Positions 1-11,400 of a DNA stretch of 64,000 nucleotides are shown here, piece by piece (within the stretch, counting starts at the first letter, position 1; each line of letters begins with the position of its first letter). The DNA comes from Rhytidiadelphus loreus (taxonomy: Eukaryota > Streptophyta > Bryopsida > Hypnales > Hylocomiaceae), in assembly GCA_947034895.1 (NCBI GenBank), contig OX344765.1, positions 33,051,001 through 33,115,000 of the forward strand, given 5' to 3'. Made by a program: the position numbers and the translations under genes. The notes under the pieces are model-generated. The model worked only from the letters and a program-made list of their open reading frames with translations, was not told where the DNA came from and did no database searches.

Positions 1-1026
1 ATCCTTTTTATGTATTATCTCACGGAATTTTGATTCAGAATATCCATATTGTTCTATGATTGAGAGACTTCCAATCTAAATCCTCTTTTCAGTTCTAGTT
101 CAGGTACTTCAATATAATCTACTTATCAAATACATTGTTCAATTCAATATGGACTTACAGATTTAATGTTTATATATTCAGTCCATTGGACATGAACATG
201 GACCATATACAGTTGACGATGAAAGAGTATAATGTCACACCTTCTAGCCTTCACTGTGTTCGAGAGTTTGGTTAATATATATGATAATGTTCCTCAGATG
301 AAAATGGAATATGAGTGTCTGGTTAAGGGCTCTCTGATATATTTTAATCGTCTCTTCCTTTGATTAGCTGACGCCCAGATGTGCACTATATAGACTTTAT
401 CGGTGATTAATGAATCATTAACTACTATTCCAATATAATACTCTCTCCTTCTCTTGATGATGATAATGTCGATTGGATATCTCCGCCATATATGCTAATA
501 GGACCATATGTGGCGCTTGTCCTAAAGGGCAGTAGTTATTGGCGTTTTCACTTTGTATTTGTAATATATTCTCATTGCCATCAACAATGTACAATCCGCG
601 TATATTCAAAGGGCTGCATCGATTCGGGATCTGTGCCATTTAATTTAGAAATCACACACAAAATCGTCGATGTACATCGCAACCAACTTCTAGGGAATAT
701 TTACTTTCAATATTTTGGACGGGATTTTATGACGCCCCAAGTCACTAGATGTCATTAGTGGTGCTCAGTTTGTCTGATTCCAGCCATGTTAGGTCTGGGA
801 GCTTTTCTCCAATTTGGTACATATGTTGCGCTTCAGCTATTCATGATGCATCGATTACTTTTTCCATAGATGAGTGTTATTTGAAATGGATATCGGAGAC
901 TTTGATCGTTCTGATTCATATATCACCGTGAATTTGGTTTAGACTATTCTTGTAATTGTTGTTTACACTTTCTTCTTCATATTCTAGCTGGATGTCACGG
1001 TCGTCCAGCTTACTTGCTTAGTCGGG
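1..1026. other. 5' flank of the MULE-like element, no gene seen
   Basis: This moderately AT-rich stretch lies ahead of the transposase-like gene. Short ORFs occur on both strands but resemble nothing and lack coding character. A possible splice acceptor (TTCTAG) sits near 985, about 40 bases before the chosen ATG, so a 5' UTR exon upstream is possible. I saw no terminal inverted repeat, but the element's left end may lie here or outside the window. Confidence 0.4.
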
Positions 1027-4000
1027 ATGGAGGACATTTCAAATTCGGTCGTCGTGAGTGCTAACGGTTCTGGAGTTCTAATTATATTTCCGGTGCATGA
1101 TGATGGCAGTGCTGTTGTTTTGGCTACTCGATTAGGTCTGAGGTTTCAATTGAGGGAGGACTCAATCTACGTTGACAAAGAAGTTTTTGAACCAAAATCA
1201 GGGATCCTTCTTCATACTATAGGGCAACTTTCTATCTCGGTAGATGGAACTAGTGCGTGGCGACTGAAACCCGGAAAGTATAGAGCTTACGGTGTTCATA
1301 CTCACTTCATCCCGGCTGATAAAGTGATGGGTACTCCGCGTCAGTCTTCTATGGCGTCGTATCAGACACCTCCATTGATTCCGGTGAAAGTAGAGTGCCG
1401 GAAGGACTGTGTAACCATTCTTAGTTCAGATTCTGACCAAAATTCGCCTGAGCTTAGCTTGAATTTAGAGACGCCTTCCTTGGTGTCGACTTTGCCTAGC
1501 CTAAGTAGCCTTCCAAAATGTGTGGCGGAGAGTTCGGCTGCAAATGGTGCATCAGTAATCCATTGTTTGCGTCAATTACGGACACAGAAGGGATGCCGGA
1601 ATGTACTGTCTAAAATAGATTATGATTCGATTTCTATTGAGAGAGTTCATACGTTGCCTCCGAGATTCAACGGAAATATTATCTTCAAGTTGCCTCCTTT
1701 AGAGACTAACCGACCTCCATCTCATGCTCATCAGATGGTGGGCATGGATAAGCGATACGATGGCCACGTCTGGACCAGAACTATGACAACAAATATTAGT
1801 AATCGTATGGGCTTGACATTTCGCTCATCCATATGTGTGGGGCATCTTAGATACATGAATGCGAGTTGTGAGTTCGTCAATCGTGGTAATCGAATTGATG
1901 TTGTGAATGAGTTGGAATGGGAAGGTATGTCTCCCTCTACGGTCAATGTTGGGGACCTGCATCCACCGGGCTCATCTCTTGTCTGCAAAATATGCAAACA
2001 ACCTCCTTCGTGTATTTCCATGTGTGCTGTGAAAGCATACTATGTCCTCGGAATTCTAGGAATGACTCGTGCGTTCGTACACCTTGGAATTCACAAACAC
2101 CCAGTTAAGGATGGTGAACTCCGAGACTTGAAGGATAGAACTCGAGTCCTAATTGGTGAACAGATGGAGAGAACCCCGTCCGCAACTAATTCTTCTATTG
2201 TGCTTGAGGCTACAAAAGAACTGTTAGGCGAACTGCTTCTCAGCCAAGATGAGGTACATCCAAAGCAGCTAGACTTTGTTGACCTAGTTCCCGTTTTGGA
2301 CAAGTGCAAGTACTTCAACTCTCCTAGTATTCGGAACGAGGTCACATCATTCAAATGTCTTAGGAGATTTGGTGTCATTGATAGTATTACAAAGTTGAGG
2401 GGTTCCAGCACGTGGGCTTTCATTCAGGAGAGCAAATTTCCAGGTCAAGGAACAAAATCAGATAAAGTTTTCCTTTTCAAAATGTCTGAAGTGGGTCCTA
2501 GAAGTGGAGTGGACTTAGTGAAGCGTATGCAAAATGATGGAGATCTTCGGACTCATGGATGATGTTCGATCACGTGAAAAGGGTAAAAGGGTGGACTACA
2601 ATGGCATGCCACGTGTATGATTCTATGTACTGCCGCGTGATGACAATCGCAATTTGTGACATGCAATCCGAGGACACGTCAACCCAAATTCTATTCTGGA
2701 GGAATTTGAACTCAATTCTAGAGCGACATGGTGTGGTCAACACCCAGTTCAAGGGATTTATGGCTGATAGTGCGCAAGCGAATTGGAATGCTATGAGGAC
2801 CATCTATGGATCGGGAAATAGTAGCGAGGCAATGGAAAACCGTGAAAGAACTTGCCTCTTCCATTGGACACAGTCGATGGAAAAGCATACGAAGGCTGAC
2901 ATCCGAGGAGACTTGCAAGATCAGCATCGACTTCTATGCAAGCAATACAAGAACGCCACTTCTCCGGATGAATCTGAATCGAGGTACCTTGCCATCAGAG
3001 CGTGGTGGTTGTCCTCAGGTGCCACTTGCGAAGAAGGGAAACGTCGATTAGACCTATGGCTGTCATTTTGGCATTTTCGTTATCGCCAATGGGGCGGCTT
3101 TCTGCAACTCGTAAGTTCTCATGTCTTTGTTCTCAAGTTTCTGTGATTTTAGTTATTGTCAATCTGCTTAGACTGTTGAGTAACGAGCAATGTATGCATG
3201 CATTGGTGCTTTAGAAATGCACAGCCAATACCAAATGGGCCTTACACTAATGCCTCATTATGGACTTCTGAGACTTCATGTTCTCACAATGTCTTCGATG
3301 TGGTAGCTAGTAGTCTGCATCTCTATTCCAGTGTGTCACTAATTGTTTGTCATTGTTAATGCTTTAAGGATGAATTTTGTTTCAACATCTTATGACAATA
3401 CTTGATATTGATTATTCAGGATCTAAATGATATCGAACTTGCGGAGATGCCGTCTTGCAACCTTGCAGAGACTGTTCACAATAAATGGCTTCAGCAATCC
3501 GGCAATCGAGGAACCGATTTGTACATTGCTACTGTAGATGATTTTGTTCGAGCTTTCATGCAGATGGTGAGGTATTATCAATATCTAAAGGGTAATCAAG
3601 CTGGAACGGGGCCGGGGAAGGAAGAACTAATGCTTCGTGTTGCACAAAGGTCAGCAGAATGAACTGGGAATCCTAAGGCCTTGGCGGAAGCTATTTCAAG
3701 CATTCCTGAAGTTGAGGAGTTCGTGAATAGGGAGCCTCAACTTGAGGGTGAGGAAGTCTTCGGTTCTCACAAACGCAAGGCAGAAATGCCACTAGGATGC
3801 GAGCAGGATTCTCATAGGCCGGATAAAGTAAATTTTTCGCATCCCCGCATTCAGACGAGAGCCTCAAGAGCGTCAACAAGTGCAGCTCCTCTGAATCCCA
3901 TTAGGGAAGACCACTCTCCAAGCGTAGATGTGGAAATGCAGCATGTTATGGGAAATGTTCAAAATTTGGAACCTGAATGTACTCACCGGTCTACTCACGT

Positions 4001-4880
4001 GTCATGTATCCAGGAGAGCATGTGCGACGAAACCCAATGGCATATTGCTAGATTACCCAAAACGTCCGCAAAGGCATGCTTTGCCGACCAAGCAATTACA
4101 AAGAAGAAGTGTACTGCTCAAATTGTACAGAACAATCAACCTACAGCAGCGCCAACATATACAGGTATGATGGTCAATTACAGGAAAAATTGTAATGATC
4201 GTATGCAATTCTTTTTTTGTAACGATGACATCGAACGTTGCGTGAAGGGATATCGACGGAAGTGGGTGTTATCTGTACCACCTGTTCCGTCAATTTGGCC
4301 CATTCTAATGGGTACCAAACTATCAAAAGCCGAGATTTTATCGCTTGAGGTGGCCGGTTTCCAGCTTCCACAACAACAAGTGATTTCACCGCGTAGACTT
4401 TTTGGTGGAGAAGGAGGAATCGAATCGGTACATGCCTATCTTGTTCCACCTAATCCAGATGTGTATCCGACAACTCGTGCTGGAAAGGTTATTAGACGAA
4501 ATCCGAAGGCTCCAACCGTTAAGCATCAGAACAACTATGCTTCGTCATTGACTTTAAATGCATGCATAGAAAGGGTGACCATGGTCCCTCATCCAGGATT
4601 TGGTTGCATAATTTCCCTGATATCCGGTGTGCAGCCTCAGACGGAGAAGTATATGCTCACGATTTCGTCATTTCCCGATTGTACCTGCCCTAATTTCAAG
4701 GAGATGAAATTGAAGTGCTTGGGGAAGCGTGGAACGTGGGCAAATTACAAACATCTGTACTTTGTTTTTACAGTCATCTGCAATCTACAAGCAGACTCTG
4801 ATGCCTTTATTCATGCTGCGAGCTTCAGTTTTATTGAAGTGAAGGCAGTTCTTCTCAGTGGAATACTAAGTTATATTTAG
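1027..4880 (+). pseudogene. Broken MULE-like transposase with zinc finger and SWIM domain
   Basis: This is a Mutator-like transposase gene in three readable pieces. Piece 1 (1027-2558, frame 1) has a zinc-finger-like region: Cys residues from about 1830, the pair CKIC near 1984, then HLGIHKHP near 2082, as in WRKY/GCM1-type DNA-binding domains of MULEs. Piece 2 (2559-3110, frame 3) holds the transposase core: MMFDHVKR, FMADSAQANW with a candidate catalytic Asp at 2766-2768, and CLFHW, a C-x2-H typical of MULEs. An intron 3111-3419 (GTAAGT...ATTCAG, phase 0) leads to piece 3 (3420-4880), which ends with a SWIM-like region from 4680. Lesions: a shift consistent with loss of one base near 2558, a TGA at 3660-3662 between matching sequence (probably former CGA), and Tyr (TAC, 4746-4748) where SWIM C-x-H needs Cys. 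The MULE assignment rests on motif recognition. The element is non-autonomous as it stands. Confidence 0.75.
3111..3419 (+). other. Intron of the MULE-like gene
   Basis: The donor GTAAGT follows the codons for GGFLQL, and the acceptor ATTCAG precedes the codons for DLNDIEL. Both flanking exons are in the same frame (phase 0), and the intervening 309 bases carry stops and are T-rich. The intron is inferred from sequence alone. Confidence 0.7.
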
Positions 4881-5389
4881 TGAAGGTTTAGTTGTTGTTT
4901 TCGGAACAGGAGTACTCTTCGTGTTTACCGTGCTCTTGAATGAATATGTAGTGAGACTACAAGGGCCACTACTTGCATATCATTAGCCTTGCAATATTTC
5001 CAGAAGAATGTGCCGTCCTCTTAGACCCTAATTGCATTTCGTTTCTATGTATGTAATCAAGTGACTTGACCCTCTTGTCCATTTCATTTCTATCCTTGCT
5101 TGCTTCCACCAAAGTTGAGAAACCTAAACCCTCAAAATAAGTGTTTGTCTACACAACAAATGGAAATTCTATCAATGAATTTTCAAACAACATGGACTGA
5201 CCTCTATGCACATCCAATTTTCAAGTGTAATGTGTGTATGAATTCTAATGTAAAAAGGATGTTTAAAATAACCCTTCCATCCACTACAATGATAGGAAAT
5301 TCTATTAGCATGGTCGTTAGCCTATTAGAAGGTTTTATTTCTGAGAAGTACCTGATGTTGTTTATATACTTATTTTTATGTTCACACTA
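4881..5389. other. 3' flank of the MULE-like element, no gene seen
   Basis: AT-rich sequence after the transposase stop. The ORF at 5100-5585 runs into the C-rich tract that follows and has no recognisable protein features. Confidence 0.4.
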
Positions 5390-5845
5390 CCACCCTTCTT
5401 GTATACCCTCACCCAACACCCAAAAACTCCCTTTCCGATCATTACACCCCCCTATACATGACCGACCTCGAGCTAAACCACCTAAACCGCCCTCCTTGCT
5501 CAGTTCAATTGGGTGGATAGCCCCTCCTCCCTTTGCCCACCTCGTTGAGCTGGGGAGCCCCCCATATCCAATTCAACGGACTTAACAGCCCCTTTCCCTT
5601 TGACAACTCGACGAGCTATGCAACCCTCCCTAAAACCGTACCCACCCCCCCCGTCCAAGTCAGTGGGTTGGGCCCCCAATCTTGTCCGTCTAGATGGACT
5701 TAATCCCCCACCTTCAACCGCTGCTACCCACCGTCGCTACCCAGTTCGATTGGATGCCCTACTTGCCCCCCTGCCCAATTCAAGAGGTTGGGCAACCACT
5801 ACACAGCTAACCGAGTCAACCCCCCCTCTATGTCCCCCTCGTTTT
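5390..5845. repeat. C-rich, G-poor low-complexity tract
   Basis: The + strand is strongly C-rich, with many CCCC runs. An imperfect phrase recurs, built around AATTCAA/GTTCGATTGG followed by short runs such as GGACTTAA and CCCC (for example near 5570, 5690 and 5745). The 130-codon Pro-rich ORF here reads through the tract and is probably not a gene. It may be a decayed minisatellite. Confidence 0.5.
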
Positions 5846-7480
5846 TTCTTCGTTTCGAAATATAGAAATTCCAATAGAAGTGAATCCTCGGCCACATGTA
5901 TATATCTTATTATAGTTCAAGGCCTTCGGATGCCCTCACTTCGAAGGTTCTACTACGTGGTGTCATTGCATTGTGCCCTTTCAGGAGGGTAATCCTAATT
6001 TTGCCCACTTTATTGTTGAATGGCACGTGTTGTGTAGTACGCCCATTACAGTCGGATAAGGCAAAATCTGGCAAACTTATAGGTGTGGGCCACATGTCGC
6101 CATAGTGTGGCATTTGAAGAAGATGAAGTTCTCTTTGTCGCCCTTTCCCTAAAATACAAAGCTTCTAGTTGTGATAAGGTCTGTGTTGTAGAGCTCAAGT
6201 CGTGCTCATTAGATAGCAAGGATAGTGTCGCAACGACTGAAGTAGTACGAGGTGATGTTACAGTCTAGTACTTAGAGTACATGTAGTCGACAGAGAAATT
6301 GCAGATTTCTGTGTTTTCATATTTGGGGTGTGTTATTCATTTGAAGTGTTCAGTCTTCTTGTTTATGAAAGATTGTTACTAGTGATCTTTACTTGAATCA
6401 TTATCCAACACGCTTGTCATCTTTGTGATATTCATCATGCATTTTCTTCAGCCAGATTACATACTCCTTCATGAACACATTAGACTTCATGACTTGCTTG
6501 CCTTTCCAACCACAAGAAGAGTTCCTTCTGAAATGGTATCGGAGTGGACATGTAACTCATGAGCCTAATGGTATTCACGGATGAGTGCGTTGTCTGCTGT
6601 AGGAGATGCATGATGAATGTCTGGCAGATGGTGAGCTAGTTGGAATGTAATGATGATCGGCGGAAAGTTGATGCTCTAATGCTGAACTAAACATCGACCA
6701 TGAAACAACGACCTAAAGACTCTTAGAATCAAGAATGGTGATGTTGTAGCACTCAATTGTATAGTGATGCTCGAAGTGCTAATCCTACCGTGAAGGCATA
6801 AGCAAACAACAACAAGTAGGTCTACTAGATTCGTACGAGGCGATCTTTGAAGAGTTCACAGAAAAAATAAGAGGTACTGTAGGATAACTGTAGTGACTGA
6901 AATTCTGAGAGTGAAGCAATAATGTTTAGCACCTTCCCTACAGGAAGCCCTAAATCATATTGTGTTCGTGCACTTCACCCTAAACCGCTTGTCTTAGTCT
7001 CTTGTGTTGATGCAATTCAATTTTGTTCACTTGTCCTAGTCTCTTCTGTTCATGCAGTTCAATTCCGTTTGCTTGTCCCAATCCATTACCGCCACGCGAG
7101 CATGATTTTGTAAAAGTAGCCCCATGCAGATTCAAGCAAAATTTTAAGCCCAAGATCAAAGGTCCAACAATTCAGAGGGCCAAAGTCTCCTCTGCTACTG
7201 CCAAATCACCACTCATCTTGTGATCTCTACGTATAGGTCGCAACCAAGAAGTTAATTGCAAAATCGAAAATGTGTACTCCTGAATCCATTGTTGTAGGAA
7301 TCCTTCATGGTCCTAAAATAAGTTATTTCCACTGAAATCATGCTCAACTGAATGGTTCTTTTAACAACTCTGTAACCCTTCTATCTTCTATGTCTTCCCT
7401 CTCATTCCACTATTTTTCGACCATGTGTCATCCATTTTCTGAACCCTAAACCCAAATCAATATCCCCTTCTACTGAAACT
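5846..7480. other. Intergenic, possible decayed coding fragments
   Basis: No intact gene. On the minus strand, roughly 6530 down to 6400, a short open stretch translates to a Lys-rich peptide (QVMKSNVFMKEYVIWLKKMH) that looks more like protein than its surroundings and could be a remnant of a transposon ORF. Short plus-strand ORFs at 5896-6268 and 6922-7223 have no recognisable features. Confidence 0.3.
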
Positions 7481-7489
7481 AATTTTTTT

Positions 7490-7740
7490 CACCCATTTTT
7501 CAATCTATTGTCATCCATATTTTTCATATACTTTCATCTATATTTCTTCATCCACTTTCATCCATTATTTCATCCACTGTCATCCATTATTTTTCATCCA
7601 TTGTCATCTATATTTTTCATCCACCTTCATCCATTATTTTTCATCCACTTTCATCTATTAATTTTCATCCACTTTCATCCATAATTTTTCATCAACTTTC
7701 ATCCATATTTTTCATCCAATTTTTCAAACCACTTCATTCA
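7490..7740. repeat. TTTCATCC-type minisatellite
   Basis: Imperfect tandem copies of a 20-25 base unit made of TTTTTCATCCA plus CTTTCATCCATTA run across about 250 bases. A CGCTC-rich patch follows near 7930-7980 (CGCTCACC, CCGCTCCTTGCTCGCCGCTC). Both words, ATGGATGA/TCATCCAT and GAGCG/CGCTC, also appear in the large structure at 44.7-55.3 kb, but in a different relative arrangement. Confidence 0.7.
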
Positions 7741-7994
7741 TTTCTTCCAATTTCTTTCATTCATTTTCTCCCAAAAACAAATTTCATTTTCTCCAAACAC
7801 TTTTTTACAATTTCTGCATCAAAATTTTTTTTTTCTTTCAATTTGGTCCATTTATTCTTGACCTTTCATCTACTTTTTCATCTATTTTTTCCCATTTTTT
7901 TGGTTTTCCTTCCAATATTTCAGCTCTCCGCTCACCAATCCCCGCTCCTTGCTCGCCGCTCGCTGCTCCACGCTCGCTTCCCAGCATTCCCCCC

Positions 7995-8482
7995 TTGGAG
8001 GGGGGGGGGGCTTCAGCAACTTCATGATTAATACTTTGCAGCTCCTCATACCTTCGAATCTCTACATATCAAGCACGTGCATCAAAAACTTGTTGAGGAG
8101 TTAACTCCTTGAATTTTTTCACTGATGCCTCTCTTGGAACCTTCACTTCCTCAGGCATGCTTGTCCATAATTTTGCCAAGGTCTTCAAACCATGCATAGG
8201 AGAAAGAACAAGAAAGAGCTCTGCTGGAATTGGTGCCATCAAGAGCTTCTTCTTCAATTTGTACTTTTCAAATACTGATTCACTGTTCGTTACTGACACA
8301 ATGACTCCTCCATCTGCAGTACCAGAGACACTCTCAATGGTTCCATATGAGGAACCAAGAGCAGACCAATAATGCCCTTCTTCAATTGCAAAGTCTGTGA
8401 TCCATAGACTGGACTTCTCCGCAGTCTCTGCTATAATCCATCATCCATGCTCCAACCACTTTGAATGCACTTTAGGCGCCAT
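7995..8482 (-). pseudogene. Unidentified minus-strand reading frame with two stops
   Basis: From an ATG at 8482, one frame stays protein-like for about 160 codons. It begins MAPKVHSKWLEHG, has TGA at 8443-8441 (a Trp codon would fit), continues through WITDFAIEEGHYWSALGSSY and PIPAELFLVLSPMHGLKTLA, meets TGA at 8071-8069, then goes on with YVEIRRYEELQSINHEVAEA to about 7995. The composition (Glu/Lys/Trp-rich, soluble) contrasts with the AT-rich DNA around it. I do not recognise the family. It could be a captured exon or part of a transposon accessory gene. Confidence 0.4.
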
Positions 8483-11400
8483 AATGCACTACAATTTAAA
8501 ATACAATCATACTTTAATTAGTTTTCAAAACATCTTTGAATGTTCAACAAAACAAATAAAAAAACTTCAGCACTGCTATTGTATCAAATGCAATAGGCAC
8601 ACTACAGTTCTCCTAAAGTTTGGAATCGGTTTAGGGTATCACTAGCCCCTTAAGAGTAATAATTTTTGGATTGAAGAATCAAATACATGAAACAATAATA
8701 TACAACAATTCCAACACGTCATCCAATAAATAAAGCCACGTCAAATTGTTTTTTTAAAAGCACTTGCTATATTGATAACAATAACTAACACTGCATTCTC
8801 TATGAATTTACTACACCTTCAATTTGTATTTTATCATCAATCTTATTAATATTTGAAAAACAAATATACATACTTTGAATAAAACCAGAAATTTATGCCT
8901 TCATTGTTGCCTTCATATTCTATTCTATAATGTAGTAAATGAAGTCTAAATTTTTTTAAACTAATAAACTCCAATAAAAAAATTCTGAAAAACATCTTGA
9001 AATTGCCCGTGCAATTAATACATGGACATAGTGGACCTAAACTTCAAATATGTGAAAGTGTACATCTAAGTTCTACATAGAGGGCGCAAAATAAAAAAAT
9101 GGTGTTTGAATCAAAACATTTAGGGAGAAAAATGCGTTGTCCAACTGCTTTGAATGTCCACTTCAACTATAGTGCCGACCTAAAGTGTTCATGCATATTA
9201 TGCACAAAACATTAAAATCTATACATTGAATGTATATATACAAACTTCAAAACTTGAATGTTCACTACAACATACATAATGTACAATTACAATACAAAAG
9301 TAATACAAAAGTAATTCAAAAAATTGTTATACAATAAGGAATTTAGAAAAGAAAATACAAAATACGTTGTTTTGTGAAAATAAATTGAATTCACAATAAT
9401 TTGAACGTGCATAACTTCCATTGGAGCACCTTCAAATTAAATGTGACATAAGTAGGACTCATTAATACAATACTGCTAGATAGTCGTGATTGTTTGTGTA
9501 TCATGAATACCTTTACCAATTACTAGAGATAATCATTTCAATTAGAATAAGTAAAAATTCTTTGTTCGAAGCTTACTACTCTTTCCAACTTCAACATCTT
9601 TTTCACCAAGTAATTGAAAACCATGTTATATTTATTGAACCTCTATTGAATTTTCTCTATGAAAACCTTATATTTACTCATATTCAGCTACAATATGCAA
9701 TTATGGCTTTACTTTGTTCTGAATTTAAACGCCTAGAACATATATAAATGTAGAAGAACTACAATTTCTGAAGAATTATTAAAAAAAAATTTCATTTCAA
9801 TTCATGCAATTTAATTAACAATCTTTGAATTCGTTTTCAAATAAACATTTACATTATGCCCTTATGATAGTGTAATACTTTTCCCCATCATTCTTTATGA
9901 ACAAATGTCATCATGTTTCCACAAATTAAAATGTAGGTCCAAACATAATCCCCAAACCATTGCAAAAAAATTCTCATCTCTACTTTTTTCAATTTAATGA
10001 AGGCTACAGTGTTCACTCTCTTATTTCTGACCAGAAACCACTTTCTTTTAAACAATGTTGTTCATCTAGCAATTAAAACATCTTCAAAAAATAATAAAAG
10101 ACATTGCACTCAAAATAAATAAGATTGTTCCTTTTGTAGTCTACATATTTTTGAAATACAACTTCATTTGTTACAAAAAAGAGTTTATGGCATTTAACAT
10201 AGTTTTTACATTCAATTTCAACATCATTAATGAAGTTGTCTTCCAAAGAAAGGTATTACATTGAATCATTTGCAACATTGATTATATATTTTTTGAATTT
10301 CACTTCTACAATGTACTCTATAAATTGTTTTTTTAAAACTTCTTGAAGAATAAACATCAAACAAGTGGCTCTACAAATTTTTTCTCACCCATGCAATTGT
10401 TCAGAGTAAAAAATTATTTCATTACAATCACTAATATTTAAAATAAATAATTCCTATAAATAACATTTGCTTCAAATTCCTTCACATTTCTTTATGTATC
10501 TACTACTTTTATATGCTAATTTCTAAAAAACAGAAGACTAAGTTCACTATTGTAGAATTATTGTCCAAAACACTTCAAATTAATTATTTTAATTCCTAAA
10601 AATATAAAATTACAATTAATTTTCCTTGAACTTTCAAAAGATAGTATCAAATGGAAAAAAAATTAGAGTAACCAATTTGAATAAATTAAAATTGCAATGC
10701 TCATCATATGCTTTCTTTGCATTCAAGTCTTTTAGAATGTTTAGCATTCAATGTTTTCCTTACTTAATAGAATTTTTTATTTATTTACATTGAAAAAATA
10801 AATTTATAAGTTCATGAATGAAACAGTCTATGGATAACTTGAGAAAGAAAAATGAAAAAATTGTAGGACATACCTACTATAGATGTTGTTGTTGCTCTTG
10901 ATTCTATAGAAGTCCAAATAATATGAGTGAATGTGCAACTTCCACTGCGAGTTGTTGTGCTATGTGACCCTCACTTCTCTTACGAATTGTTGTATTACGT
11001 GACCTTCACTTCTCTTGAGGTACCTGCTACAACCAAATGTAATATGAACATCTCTAGCATTCCTCCTCTTCAAAGGTATTTGCTCAAAGGTCAAAATTCT
11101 TCATTGAACAATGATACTACTATTTTTTTGTTTTGAAGCGAAAATTAAAAAGAAACACATGGCTAGTACTAAATGAGAAATATTAAATTCATTGTAGCAA
11201 GTCTGACAAATTAGTCTCCAAAATATGTTGCATAAGACCTTTTATGTAATGAAGTAATTATAAATGCTTATTTTCTAAGAAATTTTCATGAAGATGGATT
11301 TCTCTATAACCAACACATGGCAATCCTTGAAGACATGAATTTGGTAGCTTCAATTCATTGTTCATTGTAAACCCTTCACCTAAGTGCAAATATTAAATTA

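Noticed and set aside
5600..5992. 130-codon Pro-rich ORF
   Set aside because: It lies in the C-rich low-complexity tract and its composition follows from that.
7441..7455. Telomere-like CCCTAAA words
   Set aside because: Only isolated single copies, with no tandem TTTAGGG run anywhere in the window.
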